The position numbers were made by a program, and so were the translations under genes. The notes below the pieces were generated by a model. The model saw only the letters and a program-made list of their open reading frames with translations. It did no database searches and was not told the DNA's origin. Below are positions 1-8,043 of a stretch of DNA of 64,000 bases, piece by piece (within the stretch, counting starts at the first letter, position 1; the number at the start of each line of letters is the position of its first letter). The stretch spans positions 62,001-126,000 of the forward strand of contig NZ_JAJJZG010000002.1 of the NCBI RefSeq assembly GCF_021028995.1. The letters run 5' to 3'. The stretch comes from Halobacterium sp. KA-4. Lineage in GTDB: Archaea > Halobacteriota > Halobacteria > Halobacteriales > Halobacteriaceae.

Positions 1-108
1 CACCGTGAGGACGGCACCGTGCACGCCCACGAAGTAGCGTTTCAGCACGAAGAGATACACGCCCCACAGGCCCGCGGCGGCGAGCGCGTAGACTAACCCG
101 GACTCCAT
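1..108 (-). CDS. EamA/DMT-family transporter, N-terminal fragment
   Basis: The 36 visible residues begin at an ATG and run off the left edge of the window, so this is the N-terminus only. It reads as one hydrophobic helix (LVYALAAAGLWGVYLFVLKR) followed by a short basic/aromatic turn and the start of a second helix. This pattern is typical of the first segment of EamA drug/metabolite transporters, which have about 10 membrane helices and sit in the cytoplasmic membrane. The substrate cannot be inferred. The assignment rests on one helix and is therefore tentative. Confidence 0.5.
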   Translation of the reverse strand, partial: MESGLVYALAAAGLWGVYLFVLKRYFVGVHGAVLTV

Positions 109-164
109 TCACGCGAACGGAATCCGCGCCGAGAGAAGAGTGGTTCGATTGCGGAACGGGGGGA

Positions 165-758
165 CTACTCGCGGAGGCCGTGGACGTACGTCTGGTCGTG
201 GTCGGGGAACACTTCGCGAATGGCGTCCTCGCCGTGTTCCGCACGCAGAATCGCGCGCAACTCGGCCTCGTAGTCGGCGCGCGGAATCTCCTCGCTGGGG
301 CCGACCTCGACGTCGAGTTCGGCGTCCACGAGGCGGTCGACGGCACCGCGGCCGAAGCCCGCCAGCGGCGAGAGGTAGTCGACGTCGTGGCGGTCTTCGA
401 GACTCTGAGCTTGCGCCCGCGAGACCGTTGGGACGCGGTCGTCGCGGCGCGTGCCGTCGGCGACGGCGTCGAAGTCGAGGGCAGCGACGGCTTCCAGCGC
501 TTCCTCGTGGACGTGCTGAATGCCGTTGCGTGGGTAGCCGTCCTCGCGCATGCGCTCGACGGCCCCCTCGGCGACCTCGCGGTCGAGTTCCAGCGCGCGG
601 AACTCGAAGCCGGCGGCGTCGGCCGCCCGCTCGGCGTGCTCGTGCTCGTCAGTCACGCCGAAGTGCGCGGTGACGAGCGTGACGTCGTAGAACCGCTCGA
701 CGAGCAGCGCCGCCAGCGTGGAGTCCTTCCCGCCGCTGTAAAGCAAGCCCAGCCGCAT
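165..758 (-). CDS. PP-loop ATP pyrophosphatase-like protein (COG2117/DUF7411 type)
   Basis: A 197-residue soluble protein. Residues 7-13 read YSGGKDS, the PP-loop that binds the pyrophosphate of ATP in adenylating enzymes (tRNA thiolases, NAD synthase, asparagine synthetase, diphthamide synthase). The downstream alpha/beta pattern (LVTAHFGVTDEHEHAERAA) fits an N-type ATP pyrophosphatase fold. I recall the family as COG2117/DUF7411, with no established substrate. It ends 56 bp before the upstream transporter fragment and begins 3 bp after the PDCD5 stop on the same strand, so the two are probably co-transcribed with S19e. That context suggests an RNA or translation role, which is inference only. 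Confidence 0.75.
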   Translation of the reverse strand: MRLGLLYSGGKDSTLAALLVERFYDVTLVTAHFGVTDEHEHAERAADAAGFEFRALELDREVAEGAVERMREDGYPRNGIQHVHEEALEAVAALDFDAVADGTRRDDRVPTVSRAQAQSLEDRHDVDYLSPLAGFGRGAVDRLVDAELDVEVGPSEEIPRADYEAELRAILRAEHGEDAIREVFPDHDQTYVHGLRE

Positions 759-761
759 CGC

Positions 762-1121
762 CTACCGGCGGTTGATGTTGAAGCTCTGGGAGTCGGGCTT
801 GAGTTCGCGGAGCAGGTCTTTCATCTGCTCCTCGTCGATTTGGTCCTGGAGGCGGCCTGACTGGGCGAGCGCGAGAATCTGCTGTTCGGCCTTCTCGGCG
901 AACTCCGGCTTGCTCATCTTGATGGTGTTGAGGCGCTTGCGCGCGCCGTCGGTGAGGTGCTGTTTGAGTAGCGCCTGCTTCTGCTGTTCGGCCTGCTCGC
1001 GCTGGGCCTGCTGGGCCGCGCCGGCGTCACCGCCGCCCTGCTGCTGTTTCTGCTGCTTGAGCTGTTCTTTCTTCTGCTGGCGCAGTTCTTCGAGTCGGTC
1101 GTCGTCCGTGCTCCCACTCAT
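762..1121 (-). CDS. PDCD5/TFAR19-family DNA-binding protein
   Basis: A 119-residue archaeal homologue of programmed cell death protein 5. The N-terminal third is a highly charged, Gln-rich helix (about residues 9-50), followed by the compact helical bundle of the family, with conserved segments [20 protein letters not shown] and the C-terminal FNINRR. The family binds DNA non-specifically in vitro; its role in archaea is not settled. It follows S19e on the same strand with a 96-bp gap, the usual euryarchaeal arrangement, and is followed after 3 bp by the PP-loop gene. Length is normal for the family. Confidence 0.9.
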   Translation of the reverse strand: MSGSTDDDRLEELRQQKKEQLKQQKQQQGGGDAGAAQQAQREQAEQQKQALLKQHLTDGARKRLNTIKMSKPEFAEKAEQQILALAQSGRLQDQIDEEQMKDLLRELKPDSQSFNINRR

Positions 1122-1217
1122 ACGCGACAGTAGTCGGTGAATCCGGATAATTCTGACGCAACGGGGTGGTAGCGCCGCGGCTATGCGGGCGAAAACGGCG
1201 GAAAAGCGGCGGTAGCG

Positions 1218-1673
1218 TTACGCGTAGCGTTCGAGCTCGGGACGGTCGAGCGCTTCGATGACGTCGCCGGCCGTCTCGTCGAGGAGGCTACGACCCTCGG
1301 CGGTGACGACGCGACCACGGTTGTGCTGCTGCTCGACGAGGTCCTCGTCTTCGAGCTGCTGGAGCGCGGTGCGGACGATGTTCCGGGAGCTGGACGTGCT
1401 GTCCGGCGGGGAGACACCGTATCGGTTGGAGCCGTCGGTGGTGTCGCCGTAGGCCGTCGCGAGACGCTTGACGCCGATGGGGCCTTCCATCGCGACCTTG
1501 CGGAGGATGCTGGCGGCGCGGCGCGCCCAGAAGTCTTCCTGTTCAGGGGGGAGTTCGCGGCCAACGCCGGTCTTCGCGAACTGCGCCCAGTCCGGTTCGT
1601 CGAGTCGGTCTTCGAGCTCGCTCGCGAGCTCGTCGACGAGCTCGTCAGCGGGAGCGTCGTAGAGGGTTGCCAT
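1218..1673 (-). CDS. rps19e: 30S ribosomal protein S19e
   Basis: A 151-residue protein of the archaeal/eukaryotic small subunit. It starts MATLYDAPADELVDELASEL and contains the family's winged-helix core (DFWARRAASILRKVAMEGPI, then GPIGVKRLATAYG) and an end segment with VTAEGRSLLD. S19e takes part in 30S head assembly. The ATG at 1673 is chosen because homologues begin exactly there; an in-frame extension upstream would add 33 Arg-rich residues lacking family resemblance and would run into the divergent promoter region shared with thiL. PDCD5 follows on the same strand. Confidence 0.95.
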   Translation of the reverse strand: MATLYDAPADELVDELASELEDRLDEPDWAQFAKTGVGRELPPEQEDFWARRAASILRKVAMEGPIGVKRLATAYGDTTDGSNRYGVSPPDSTSSSRNIVRTALQQLEDEDLVEQQHNRGRVVTAEGRSLLDETAGDVIEALDRPELERYA

Positions 1674-1813
1674 TACGCGGAATTCACGTCGGATTCGTTT
1701 AAAGCCATCGTTAGGGACTCGTGCGGCGTCGTCGGGGCCTTCCAGCCGCCGACCGCGAGAGCGGGCGCGCACGCATCCGGGGCGTTTTAGGCCGCGACTG
1801 CGAACCCGAGGAC

Positions 1814-2674
1814 ATGAACGAACGGGCGGCCCTCGACGTCGTCGGTGGGCTCGTCGCGGGTGCCGGCGACGACGCCGCGGTCGTCGACGAGACGGTGTTC
1901 ACCATCGACATGCTCCACGAGACGACCGACTTCCCGGACGGCACGACCCGGTACACAGCGGGCTGGCGGTCCGTGGGCGCGTCGCTGTCGGACGTCGCCG
2001 CGATGGGCGCAGACGCGACGGCAGCGGTCGGCGTCTACGGCGCGCCCGACTTCGACGAGGACGAACTGCACGCGTACGTCGAGGGCGCGCTGGACGTCTG
2101 CGAGGCAGTCGACGCGGAGTACGTCGGCGGCGACCTCGACGGTCACGACGAGTTCACGGTGGCGACAGCCGCCATCGGACGCACGGACGACCCCGTCCTC
2201 CGGGACGGCGCAAGCCCGGGCGACGCGCTCGTCGTGACGGGGACGCTGGGCCGGACCGCAGCAGCCATGCACCACTTCAACTCCGGGAATGTCGAGCGGG
2301 CGAACGAACTGTTCCGGTTCGAGCCGCGCGTCCGAGCGGGCCGCGCGCTCGCCGGACACGCGACCGCGATGATGGACTCCAGCGACGGCCTCGCGCGCTC
2401 GCTCCACCAACTCGCGGAAGCCAGCGACTGCGGGTTCGCCGTGGATGGCGACAGCGTCCCGGTGGCCGACGAACTCCACAGTGCCGTCGAGGACCCGCTC
2501 GACACGGCCGTGACGTACGGCGAGGACTTCGAACTCGTGGCGACCCTGCCTAATAACGCGGTCGAAGCGGTACGTGACACGGCAGACGTCCCAATTTCGG
2601 TCGTCGGCGAGGTCACGGCGTCGGGCGTGACGCTGGACGGCGAGCCGCTGGCGGACCGCGGCTGGACGCACTAA
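1814..2674 (+). CDS. thiL: Thiamine-monophosphate kinase ThiL
   Basis: A 286-residue ATP-dependent kinase that converts thiamine monophosphate to thiamine pyrophosphate, the last step of cofactor synthesis. It belongs to the AIR synthase/PurM fold. Visible landmarks are AGDDAAVVD (residues 17-25, Mg-ATP site), SLSDVAAMGADATAA, VGGDLDGHDEF, MMDSSDGLARSL and the substrate-side YGEDFELV. The ATG at 1814 gives the family N-terminus; further upstream the frame is Arg-rich and lacks homology. Its stop overlaps the stop of the convergent membrane protease gene by 4 bp. Confidence 0.95.
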   Translation: MNERAALDVVGGLVAGAGDDAAVVDETVFTIDMLHETTDFPDGTTRYTAGWRSVGASLSDVAAMGADATAAVGVYGAPDFDEDELHAYVEGALDVCEAVDAEYVGGDLDGHDEFTVATAAIGRTDDPVLRDGASPGDALVVTGTLGRTAAAMHHFNSGNVERANELFRFEPRVRAGRALAGHATAMMDSSDGLARSLHQLAEASDCGFAVDGDSVPVADELHSAVEDPLDTAVTYGEDFELVATLPNNAVEAVRDTADVPISVVGEVTASGVTLDGEPLADRGWTH

Positions 2675-3786
2675 CCGACAATTTGGATGGGGACAGGCAT
2701 GAAGCAGAGCGCCCCGAGGACGAACGTGAGCACGCCGACGGCGACCCGGCGCGGGTCCAGCGACGAGTCGTCCACGGGGTCGACGCCGCCCGCGAACGTG
2801 ATGACCGTCGCGATGATGCCCCAGACGACCCAGATGCCGGCGGTGTCGCCGGCGTCCGCGACGAGCCACTGGTAGCCCGCGAGCGCGAACAGCGCCGTCG
2901 GGACGAGGGGGGCGACGCGGTCGGCGTGCTCGCCGACCAGCGACCGGAGGACGTGGCCGCCGTCGAGTTGGCCGACCGGGATGAGGTTCAGGAACGTGAC
3001 GAACATCCCGATCCACCCGCCCATCACGACCGGGTTGATGGACTTCGCGGGGTCGCTGTAGGAGAGCGGTTCGCCGAGGACAGCAGCGATGGCCTGCAAG
3101 AGCGGCGGGTACGCGAACTGGACTTCGACGGCGTCCGCGGAGTTGACGAGTTCGGGTGGCACCGTCACGGGCGGCAGCGAGAGCCCGATAGCGGAGACGA
3201 CAACGGCGGCGACGAGCCCGGCGAGCGGGCCGGCAGCGCCGATGTCGAAGAGGGCCTTCCGGGAGGGTATCCGGCCGCGCATGCGGATGACCGCGCCCAT
3301 CGTCCCGAACAGCGACGGGAACGGGATGAAGTACGGGAGGGAGGCGTCGACGTCGTGGTAGCGGCTCATCGCGTAGTGACCGAACTCGTGGACGGCGAGC
3401 ACGCCGACGACCGAGAACATGAACGGGAGCGCCTGCACGACCGCGGGCGAGAACGCGTCGACGTAGTACCAGTTGGCCCCGACGAACAGCGTCGACGCCA
3501 GCGTCGCGACGAACAGCGCGACGTTCGTCCACGGGACACCGCCGTCGTCGCCGGCGGCGTCGTGGGGTTCCGCGACGAGGACGAGTTCGCCCGTGCGGCG
3601 CGCGAGACGGACCTCGTAGCCGTGTTGGCGGAACGCCGGCCAGACGGTCTCCATGAGGGTTTCGCGGTCGGTCGCGGGGTCGCCGAAGTAGAGCACGCGA
3701 CCGTCCTCGCGGCGCACCTCGTAGACGTCGAAGACCGACGCGAACGAATCCGGGCTCGGAGCGCCGTCGGGCGGCTGTGCCGACAT
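2671..3786 (-). CDS. Site-2-type (M50) membrane metalloprotease
   Basis: A 371-residue polytopic membrane protein. After an 85-residue soluble N-domain it has several membrane helices; HEFGH at residues 133-137 supplies two zinc ligands and the catalytic Glu, and GQLDGGH near residues 272-278 supplies the third ligand. This is the intramembrane metalloprotease signature of the S2P family, which cleaves membrane-anchored regulators. The substrate is unknown. The ATG at 3786 lies about 27 nt downstream of a TATA-like GCTTAAAC on the minus strand, so the message is probably leaderless; an in-frame GTG is directly upstream. It is convergent with thiL, with a 4-bp overlap. Confidence 0.85.
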   Translation of the reverse strand: MSAQPPDGAPSPDSFASVFDVYEVRREDGRVLYFGDPATDRETLMETVWPAFRQHGYEVRLARRTGELVLVAEPHDAAGDDGGVPWTNVALFVATLASTLFVGANWYYVDAFSPAVVQALPFMFSVVGVLAVHEFGHYAMSRYHDVDASLPYFIPFPSLFGTMGAVIRMRGRIPSRKALFDIGAAGPLAGLVAAVVVSAIGLSLPPVTVPPELVNSADAVEVQFAYPPLLQAIAAVLGEPLSYSDPAKSINPVVMGGWIGMFVTFLNLIPVGQLDGGHVLRSLVGEHADRVAPLVPTALFALAGYQWLVADAGDTAGIWVVWGIIATVITFAGGVDPVDDSSLDPRRVAVGVLTFVLGALCFMPVPIQIVG

Positions 3787-3809
3787 CACCGGTGCTTACC
3801 GTTCCAGCG

Positions 3810-3817
3810 GTTTAAGC
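3810..3817 (-). promoter_or_regulatory. TATA-like promoter element of the M50 protease gene
   Basis: On the minus strand this reads GCTTAAAC, centred about 27 nt before the ATG at 3786. Archaeal transcription starts about 25 nt after the TATA centre, so the transcript would begin at or next to the start codon (leaderless). Confidence 0.5.
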
Positions 3818-3916
3818 ACTTAGTCGCCGGCACGCGCGGCTACCGGGTGTGAAAAACGGGACGCGAAGGGGGAGGTTGCTGTTGTTCAGGGCGGACGATG
3901 CGAGCGCGAGCGGGGG

Positions 3917-4171
3917 TTATGCGGACTGGACGCGCCAGGTGGTGGCGCTCGTGTACGACCACTTCTCGACTTCGAGGTCGGTCGCGGACTTCGAGAGTTT
4001 CACCATGAGCGCGCCGATTTCCTTCGGGGAGAGGTCGACGTCGTCGGCGATGAACTTGCTCTTGAAGTACACCTCGCCGTCGGCGGCCTTCTCGCGGAGG
4101 TACGCCTTGAGCCGCGTCTCCTTGTCCTGCGGTTCGTCGGCGTCGGCGGAGGGGGATTGGGTTGCGCTCAT
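3917..4171 (-). CDS. Small haloarchaeal protein, DUF7123-like
   Basis: An 84-residue acidic soluble protein with a disordered N-terminus (about 15 residues rich in Ser/Asp/Glu), then a compact helical core with DKETRLKAYLREKAADGEVY, a turn, LSPKEIGALMVKLSKSA, and a Trp-containing strand pair near the end. The core resembles a small winged helix. I recognise it as the conserved haloarchaeal family I recall as DUF7123; no function is established. A strong TATA-like element (CTTTATAAC, minus strand, around 4200-4207) lies about 33 nt before the ATG, so it is transcribed alone. Confidence 0.75.
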   Translation of the reverse strand: MSATQSPSADADEPQDKETRLKAYLREKAADGEVYFKSKFIADDVDLSPKEIGALMVKLSKSATDLEVEKWSYTSATTWRVQSA

Positions 4172-4444
4172 CTTCGATTCAGCCTACTGGCTACGGGAGG
4201 TTATAAAGGGGTGAACGTTCGGGCAGATTCGAGCGATTTCAGCCGTAAACCGAATTCGACGAACAATTTACGACCGTTCGAGAATCGTTTAGACATTTTA
4301 TAGTGGCTGAAGAGAGATTATTTCCTGTCTCTCTTGTCGTTACTAATGTCGGACGCACGGCGGTCGAAATCCGCCGCAGAACCGCGGTTGGGCGGCAGTA
4401 TCGGCGGTGAAATCGTCGGCGCGCGAGAAAGTGGCGGCCGCGGC

Positions 4445-5206
4445 CTACTGCTCGTGCTTCCAGAACTCGTCCTCGACGGTGACCTCCTTCTTGAAAATCG
4501 GGACCTCCGCCTTGAGCCGGTCGATGCCGTCCTCAACCGCGTCGAAGGCCTCGCCGCGGTGGCCGGCGAGCACCGCGACGAAGACGATGTCCTCGCCGGC
4601 TTCGATACGGCCGATGCGGTGGTGGAGGCGGACGTCGAGGACGCCGTCGCGGGCTTCCAGTTCCTCGCGGATGGCCGCGGTGCGCTCGGCGGCGACGGCG
4701 TCGTACTTCTCGAAGGTCAGCGACTCCGTCCACTCGTCGTCCTCGTCTTCGAGCGCGCGGACACGGCCCGTGAACGTCGCGATAGCGCCCGAGTAGTCCG
4801 CACGCGGCGAGCGCTTGAGGTCTGCCACCAGCGAGGCCAACGTCTCGAACGGCTCGGCGGCTTCGACGGCTTCGACGGCGGCGTCGAGGTCCGGATTCTC
4901 GGCGTCCACCCGAAGCGCAGGGTCCTCGACGGCGGCGTCGCCGACGGCAATCTGGGGGACGCGCGCGTCCGGGAAGCCCACCAGGAGCGCGTAGTCGTGG
5001 TCTCGCGCGAGGTCGTCGAGCACGTCGTCGACCGAGCGGTCGCCCCCGGCGCCCGTCCAGCCGTCGCCGACGGTGTACGTGGTTCGATTTGGAGTGTCGG
5101 GGTCGCCGGCGCGAACGATACCGACGCGGCCGCGCTCGGCGAGCCGGTCGGCGAGGCGGTCCGCGACGCCGTCGGCGTCGCCCCCGACGATGCCGTGTAG
5201 TTGCAT
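4445..5206 (-). CDS. moaE: MobB-like/MoaE fusion, molybdopterin synthase catalytic subunit
   Basis: A 253-residue two-domain protein. Residues 1-110 resemble the nucleotide-binding MobB domain (LHGIVGGDADGVADRLADRL, then DDLARDHDYALLVGFP); residues 120-253 are MoaE, the large subunit that transfers sulfur from MoaD-type proteins to precursor Z. Lys232, Lys239 and Lys240 in the VPIFKKEV region correspond to the catalytic lysines. The same fusion is known in Haloferax, where these lysines are sites of SAMP1 conjugation. A canonical Walker A is not obvious in the MobB part. The ATG at 5206 matches the family start (MQLHGIVGG). The small membrane protein gene lies 41 bp upstream on the same strand. 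Confidence 0.88.
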   Translation of the reverse strand: MQLHGIVGGDADGVADRLADRLAERGRVGIVRAGDPDTPNRTTYTVGDGWTGAGGDRSVDDVLDDLARDHDYALLVGFPDARVPQIAVGDAAVEDPALRVDAENPDLDAAVEAVEAAEPFETLASLVADLKRSPRADYSGAIATFTGRVRALEDEDDEWTESLTFEKYDAVAAERTAAIREELEARDGVLDVRLHHRIGRIEAGEDIVFVAVLAGHRGEAFDAVEDGIDRLKAEVPIFKKEVTVEDEFWKHEQ

Positions 5207-5247
5207 ACTCGCACGTGGGGGTGCTCGCGGCTTGTAGGTGTCGCCAG

Positions 5248-5514
5248 CTACCGCGCCCGCCACCACCGCCAGCCCACCGACAGGCCGGCGACGAGGAGGA
5301 CGATTGCGACCACGTCGAGCACGTCGACGTAGGGCGACGAGAGCAGGTCGCCAATCTGGAGCAGTGAGTACGCCAGCCAGAGGAGCGCGGCGGACGTCAG
5401 CACGAGCGCGCGGGTCGGCGGCAGCGAGCCGAACTGGTACCGCCACGCCACCCCGAACAGCACGAGAAGCCACGCGAGAGTCAGGAGGACAGCCGGGTCG
5501 GTGACCGCAACCAT
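5248..5514 (-). CDS. Small haloarchaeal membrane protein
   Basis: An 88-residue hydrophobic protein with three predicted membrane helices: about residues 7-25 (DPAVLLTLAWLLVLFGVAW), 35-53 (ALVLTSAALLWLAYSLLQI) and 64-82 (VLDVVAIVLLVAGLSVGW), ending in a Trp/Arg-rich tail. No enzymatic motif is seen and I do not recognise the family. The ATG at 5514 starts just before the first helix. It lies on the same strand as moaE, 41 bp upstream, and is divergent from pyrH. Confidence 0.6.
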   Translation of the reverse strand: MVAVTDPAVLLTLAWLLVLFGVAWRYQFGSLPPTRALVLTSAALLWLAYSLLQIGDLLSSPYVDVLDVVAIVLLVAGLSVGWRWWRAR

Positions 5515-5617
5515 ACCGGGACGACGAGCGGCGACCGGATAACTGTTCGTCGCGTTCGCAGCCGCTGCTCGGGAGTTGACAACTCTTAAGGACGCAACAG
5601 GGCTATCACGGTGTAGT

Positions 5618-6343
5618 ATGCGTGTCGTTGTTTCTATCGGCGGAAGCGTCCTCGCGCCCGACCTCGCCCACGACCGGGTCGAGGAGCACGCCGCCGCCAT
5701 CGAAGAACTCGCCGACGCCGGCTGCGAAATCGGAGCCGTCGTCGGTGGCGGGGGTGTCGCGCGGGAGTACATTACGACGGCGCGGGAGCTCGGCGCGAAC
5801 GAGATCGAGCTCGACGACATCGGCGTCGACGTCACGCGCCTGAACGCCCGTCTGCTCATCGCGGCCCTCGACGGCATGGCGGCGCCGAGCCCCGCCGAGG
5901 ACTACGAGAAGGCCGGCGAGGCGATTCGCCGCGGCGACGTCGCTGTGATGGGCGGCGTGGTCGCCGGGCAGACCACGGACGCCGTCAGCGCGGCGCTCGC
6001 GGAGTACACGGACGCCGACCTGCTGCTGTACGCGACCAGCGTCCCCGGCGTGTTCAGCGCGGACCCCAACGAGGAGGCCGACGCCGAGCGCTTCGACGAG
6101 ATGACCGCGGGCGAACTCGTGGACATCATCGCGGACATCGAGATGAGCGCCGGGTCGTCGGCGCCCGTCGACCTGCTCGCCGCGAAACTCATCGAGCGCT
6201 CGGGCGTGCGCACCATCGTCCTCGACGGCACCGACCCCTCCCGCATCGTGGACGCCGTGCTGTACGGCGAGCACGACGGGACGGACATCATCCCCGAGGG
6301 CACCACCGACCAGATGACGTACTGGGCGGACAACGAGCGGTAA
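5618..6343 (+). CDS. pyrH: UMP kinase (archaeal type)
   Basis: A 241-residue amino-acid-kinase-fold enzyme that phosphorylates UMP to UDP with ATP. Key motifs are VVVSIGGSVLAP at the N-terminus (nucleotide phosphate binding), AVVGGGGVAREYI, the DIGVDVTRLNARLL segment of archaeal UMPKs, and TSVPGVFSADPNEE. The length is typical of archaeal PyrH. The ATG at 5618 directly precedes the conserved first strand; an upstream in-frame ATG would add 14 unrelated residues. lysS follows after 2 bp, indicating one transcript. Confidence 0.95.
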   Translation: MRVVVSIGGSVLAPDLAHDRVEEHAAAIEELADAGCEIGAVVGGGGVAREYITTARELGANEIELDDIGVDVTRLNARLLIAALDGMAAPSPAEDYEKAGEAIRRGDVAVMGGVVAGQTTDAVSAALAEYTDADLLLYATSVPGVFSADPNEEADAERFDEMTAGELVDIIADIEMSAGSSAPVDLLAAKLIERSGVRTIVLDGTDPSRIVDAVLYGEHDGTDIIPEGTTDQMTYWADNER

Positions 6344-6345
6344 CG

Positions 6346-7992
6346 ATGCACCCCGAAGACGACCCCTACATTCTCGGCGACGAACGCGGCTTCTGGGCGG
6401 ACACCGCCGCCGACCGCGTCCTCGACCGCGACCCCGAGGAGCCAATCGTCATCAAGGGCGGCATCTCGCCGTCGGGCGTCCCGCACCTCGGGAACATGAA
6501 CGAAATCGTCCGCGGCTACTTCGTCGCAGAAGTGCTCCGCGAGCGCGGCTACGACGTCCGCCAGATTTTCACAAGCGACGACCGCGACCCGCTCCGGAAG
6601 CTCCCGCGCAAGCTCGCGGACCTCGACGGCGACCTCGTCGACCTCGGGGACGTGAACGCGGGCGCGCTCGGGCAGAACCTCGGCGCGCCGTACACCGCGA
6701 TTCCGGACCCGTTCGGCTGCTGTGATTCGTACGGCGCGCACTTCTCGAATCTCATCGAGGAGTCCGCGGAACTGCTGGGCATCGACGTGGCGATGGTGTC
6801 GAACACCGAACTGTACGAGGACGGCGACCTCGAAGCCGTCACGGAATTCCTCCTCGAGAACCGGGAGACGGCCCGCGAGGTGCTCGGCGAGTACCAGGAG
6901 AAAGTCGATGCCGACTACGTGCCGTTCCGCCCCATCTGCGAGAACTGCGGGCACGTCACCGAGACCGACGCCATCACCGGCATCGACCTCGACGAGAGCG
7001 TCGTCGAGTACGAGTGCAGCGACGTCGAAGCCGGCGACCGCACCATCGAGGGCTGTGGGCACGAGGGCACCGCGAGCCTGCGCGACGGGAAGCTCCCATG
7101 GCGCTTCGAGTGGCCCGCGCAGTGGCAGGTCCTGGGCGTGGACTTCGAGCCGTTCGGCAAGGACCACGCCGAGGGCTCGTGGCCGTCCGGGACGGACGTC
7201 GCGCGCAACGTGCTCGGCGACGAGCCGCCCGTTCCGATGGTGTACGAGTGGTTCACGCTCGACGGCGAGCCGTTCTCCTCCTCGGAGGGCCACGTCGTCC
7301 TCGTGCAGGACGTGCTCCGGCTGCTGGAGCGCGAAGTGATTCGGTTCTTCTTCAGCAAGGACCCCCAGCGCGCCCGGGACTTCTCCGTCGAACGCCTCGA
7401 CCAGCTCGTCGACGAGTTCGACCGCATGGAAGCCGTCTACTTCGGCGAAATCGACGCCGACGAGGACGAACGCGAGCACGCCGAGCGCGTCTACCCCCTG
7501 ATTGTGGACGAACCCCGCGAGGAGCGCATCCGCATCCCGTACACGTTCGCGGCCGTGCTCGGGATGACCGACGACCCCGCGCTCCGCGAGGAAATCGCGC
7601 GCCGCGAGGGCCACATCCCCGACGACGCCCCGGACTGGGCAATCGAAGCCGCACTCGAACGCGTCGAACGCGCCCGCGAGTGGGCCCGACGCACGGACAA
7701 CGAGTTCAACTACGACCTCAAGCGCACGAAGATGCCCGACCACGACTTCGACGACGCCACCGAAGCCGCCCTCGACGAGGTCGCGGACTTCCTCGAAGCC
7801 GAGGACCCCGACGGCGACGCGCTCCAGGGCGAAATATACGAGGCCGCCAAGCGCCACGACGTCGACATCGGCGCGTTCTTCTCGGCGGGCTACCGGCTGT
7901 TCTTCGACGAGGACCAGGGCCCGAAGCTGGGTCCCTTCCTCGCGAAACTCGACCGCCAGTTCGTGCTCGGGCGGCTCCGCCGGCGGCGCTGA
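6346..7992 (+). CDS. lysS: Lysyl-tRNA synthetase, class I
   Basis: A 548-residue class I LysRS, the archaeal/spirochaete form unrelated to the common class II enzyme. The HIGH-type motif appears as SGVPHLGN (residues 43-50) and the KMSKS-type loop as FSSSEG (about 310-315). A Cys pair (CENCGH) plus a later Cys give a zinc-like site around residues 200-235. The C-terminal helical part binds the anticodon. It lies 2 bp after pyrH, so the pair form an operon. Confidence 0.96.
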   Translation: MHPEDDPYILGDERGFWADTAADRVLDRDPEEPIVIKGGISPSGVPHLGNMNEIVRGYFVAEVLRERGYDVRQIFTSDDRDPLRKLPRKLADLDGDLVDLGDVNAGALGQNLGAPYTAIPDPFGCCDSYGAHFSNLIEESAELLGIDVAMVSNTELYEDGDLEAVTEFLLENRETAREVLGEYQEKVDADYVPFRPICENCGHVTETDAITGIDLDESVVEYECSDVEAGDRTIEGCGHEGTASLRDGKLPWRFEWPAQWQVLGVDFEPFGKDHAEGSWPSGTDVARNVLGDEPPVPMVYEWFTLDGEPFSSSEGHVVLVQDVLRLLEREVIRFFFSKDPQRARDFSVERLDQLVDEFDRMEAVYFGEIDADEDEREHAERVYPLIVDEPREERIRIPYTFAAVLGMTDDPALREEIARREGHIPDDAPDWAIEAALERVERAREWARRTDNEFNYDLKRTKMPDHDFDDATEAALDEVADFLEAEDPDGDALQGEIYEAAKRHDVDIGAFFSAGYRLFFDEDQGPKLGPFLAKLDRQFVLGRLRRRR

Positions 7993-8043
7993 CCCCTTCG
8001 GATACCCAACGGCTTTTGCCGCGCGACCCCTGATTTCCCCGTA

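Noticed and set aside
1787-3532. A 581-codon minus-strand frame spanning thiL and the M50 protease
   Set aside because: It covers thiL antisense and the protease out of frame. The product is Arg-rich with no family resemblance.
4346-4440. A small gene starting at ATG 4346
   Set aside because: The frame continues as an antisense shadow of moaE and has no separate stop or domain.
5902-7857. A 651-codon minus-strand open frame opposite pyrH and lysS
   Set aside because: It is antisense to two well-recognised enzymes, shows no domain, and results from the codon-position GC bias of the real genes.
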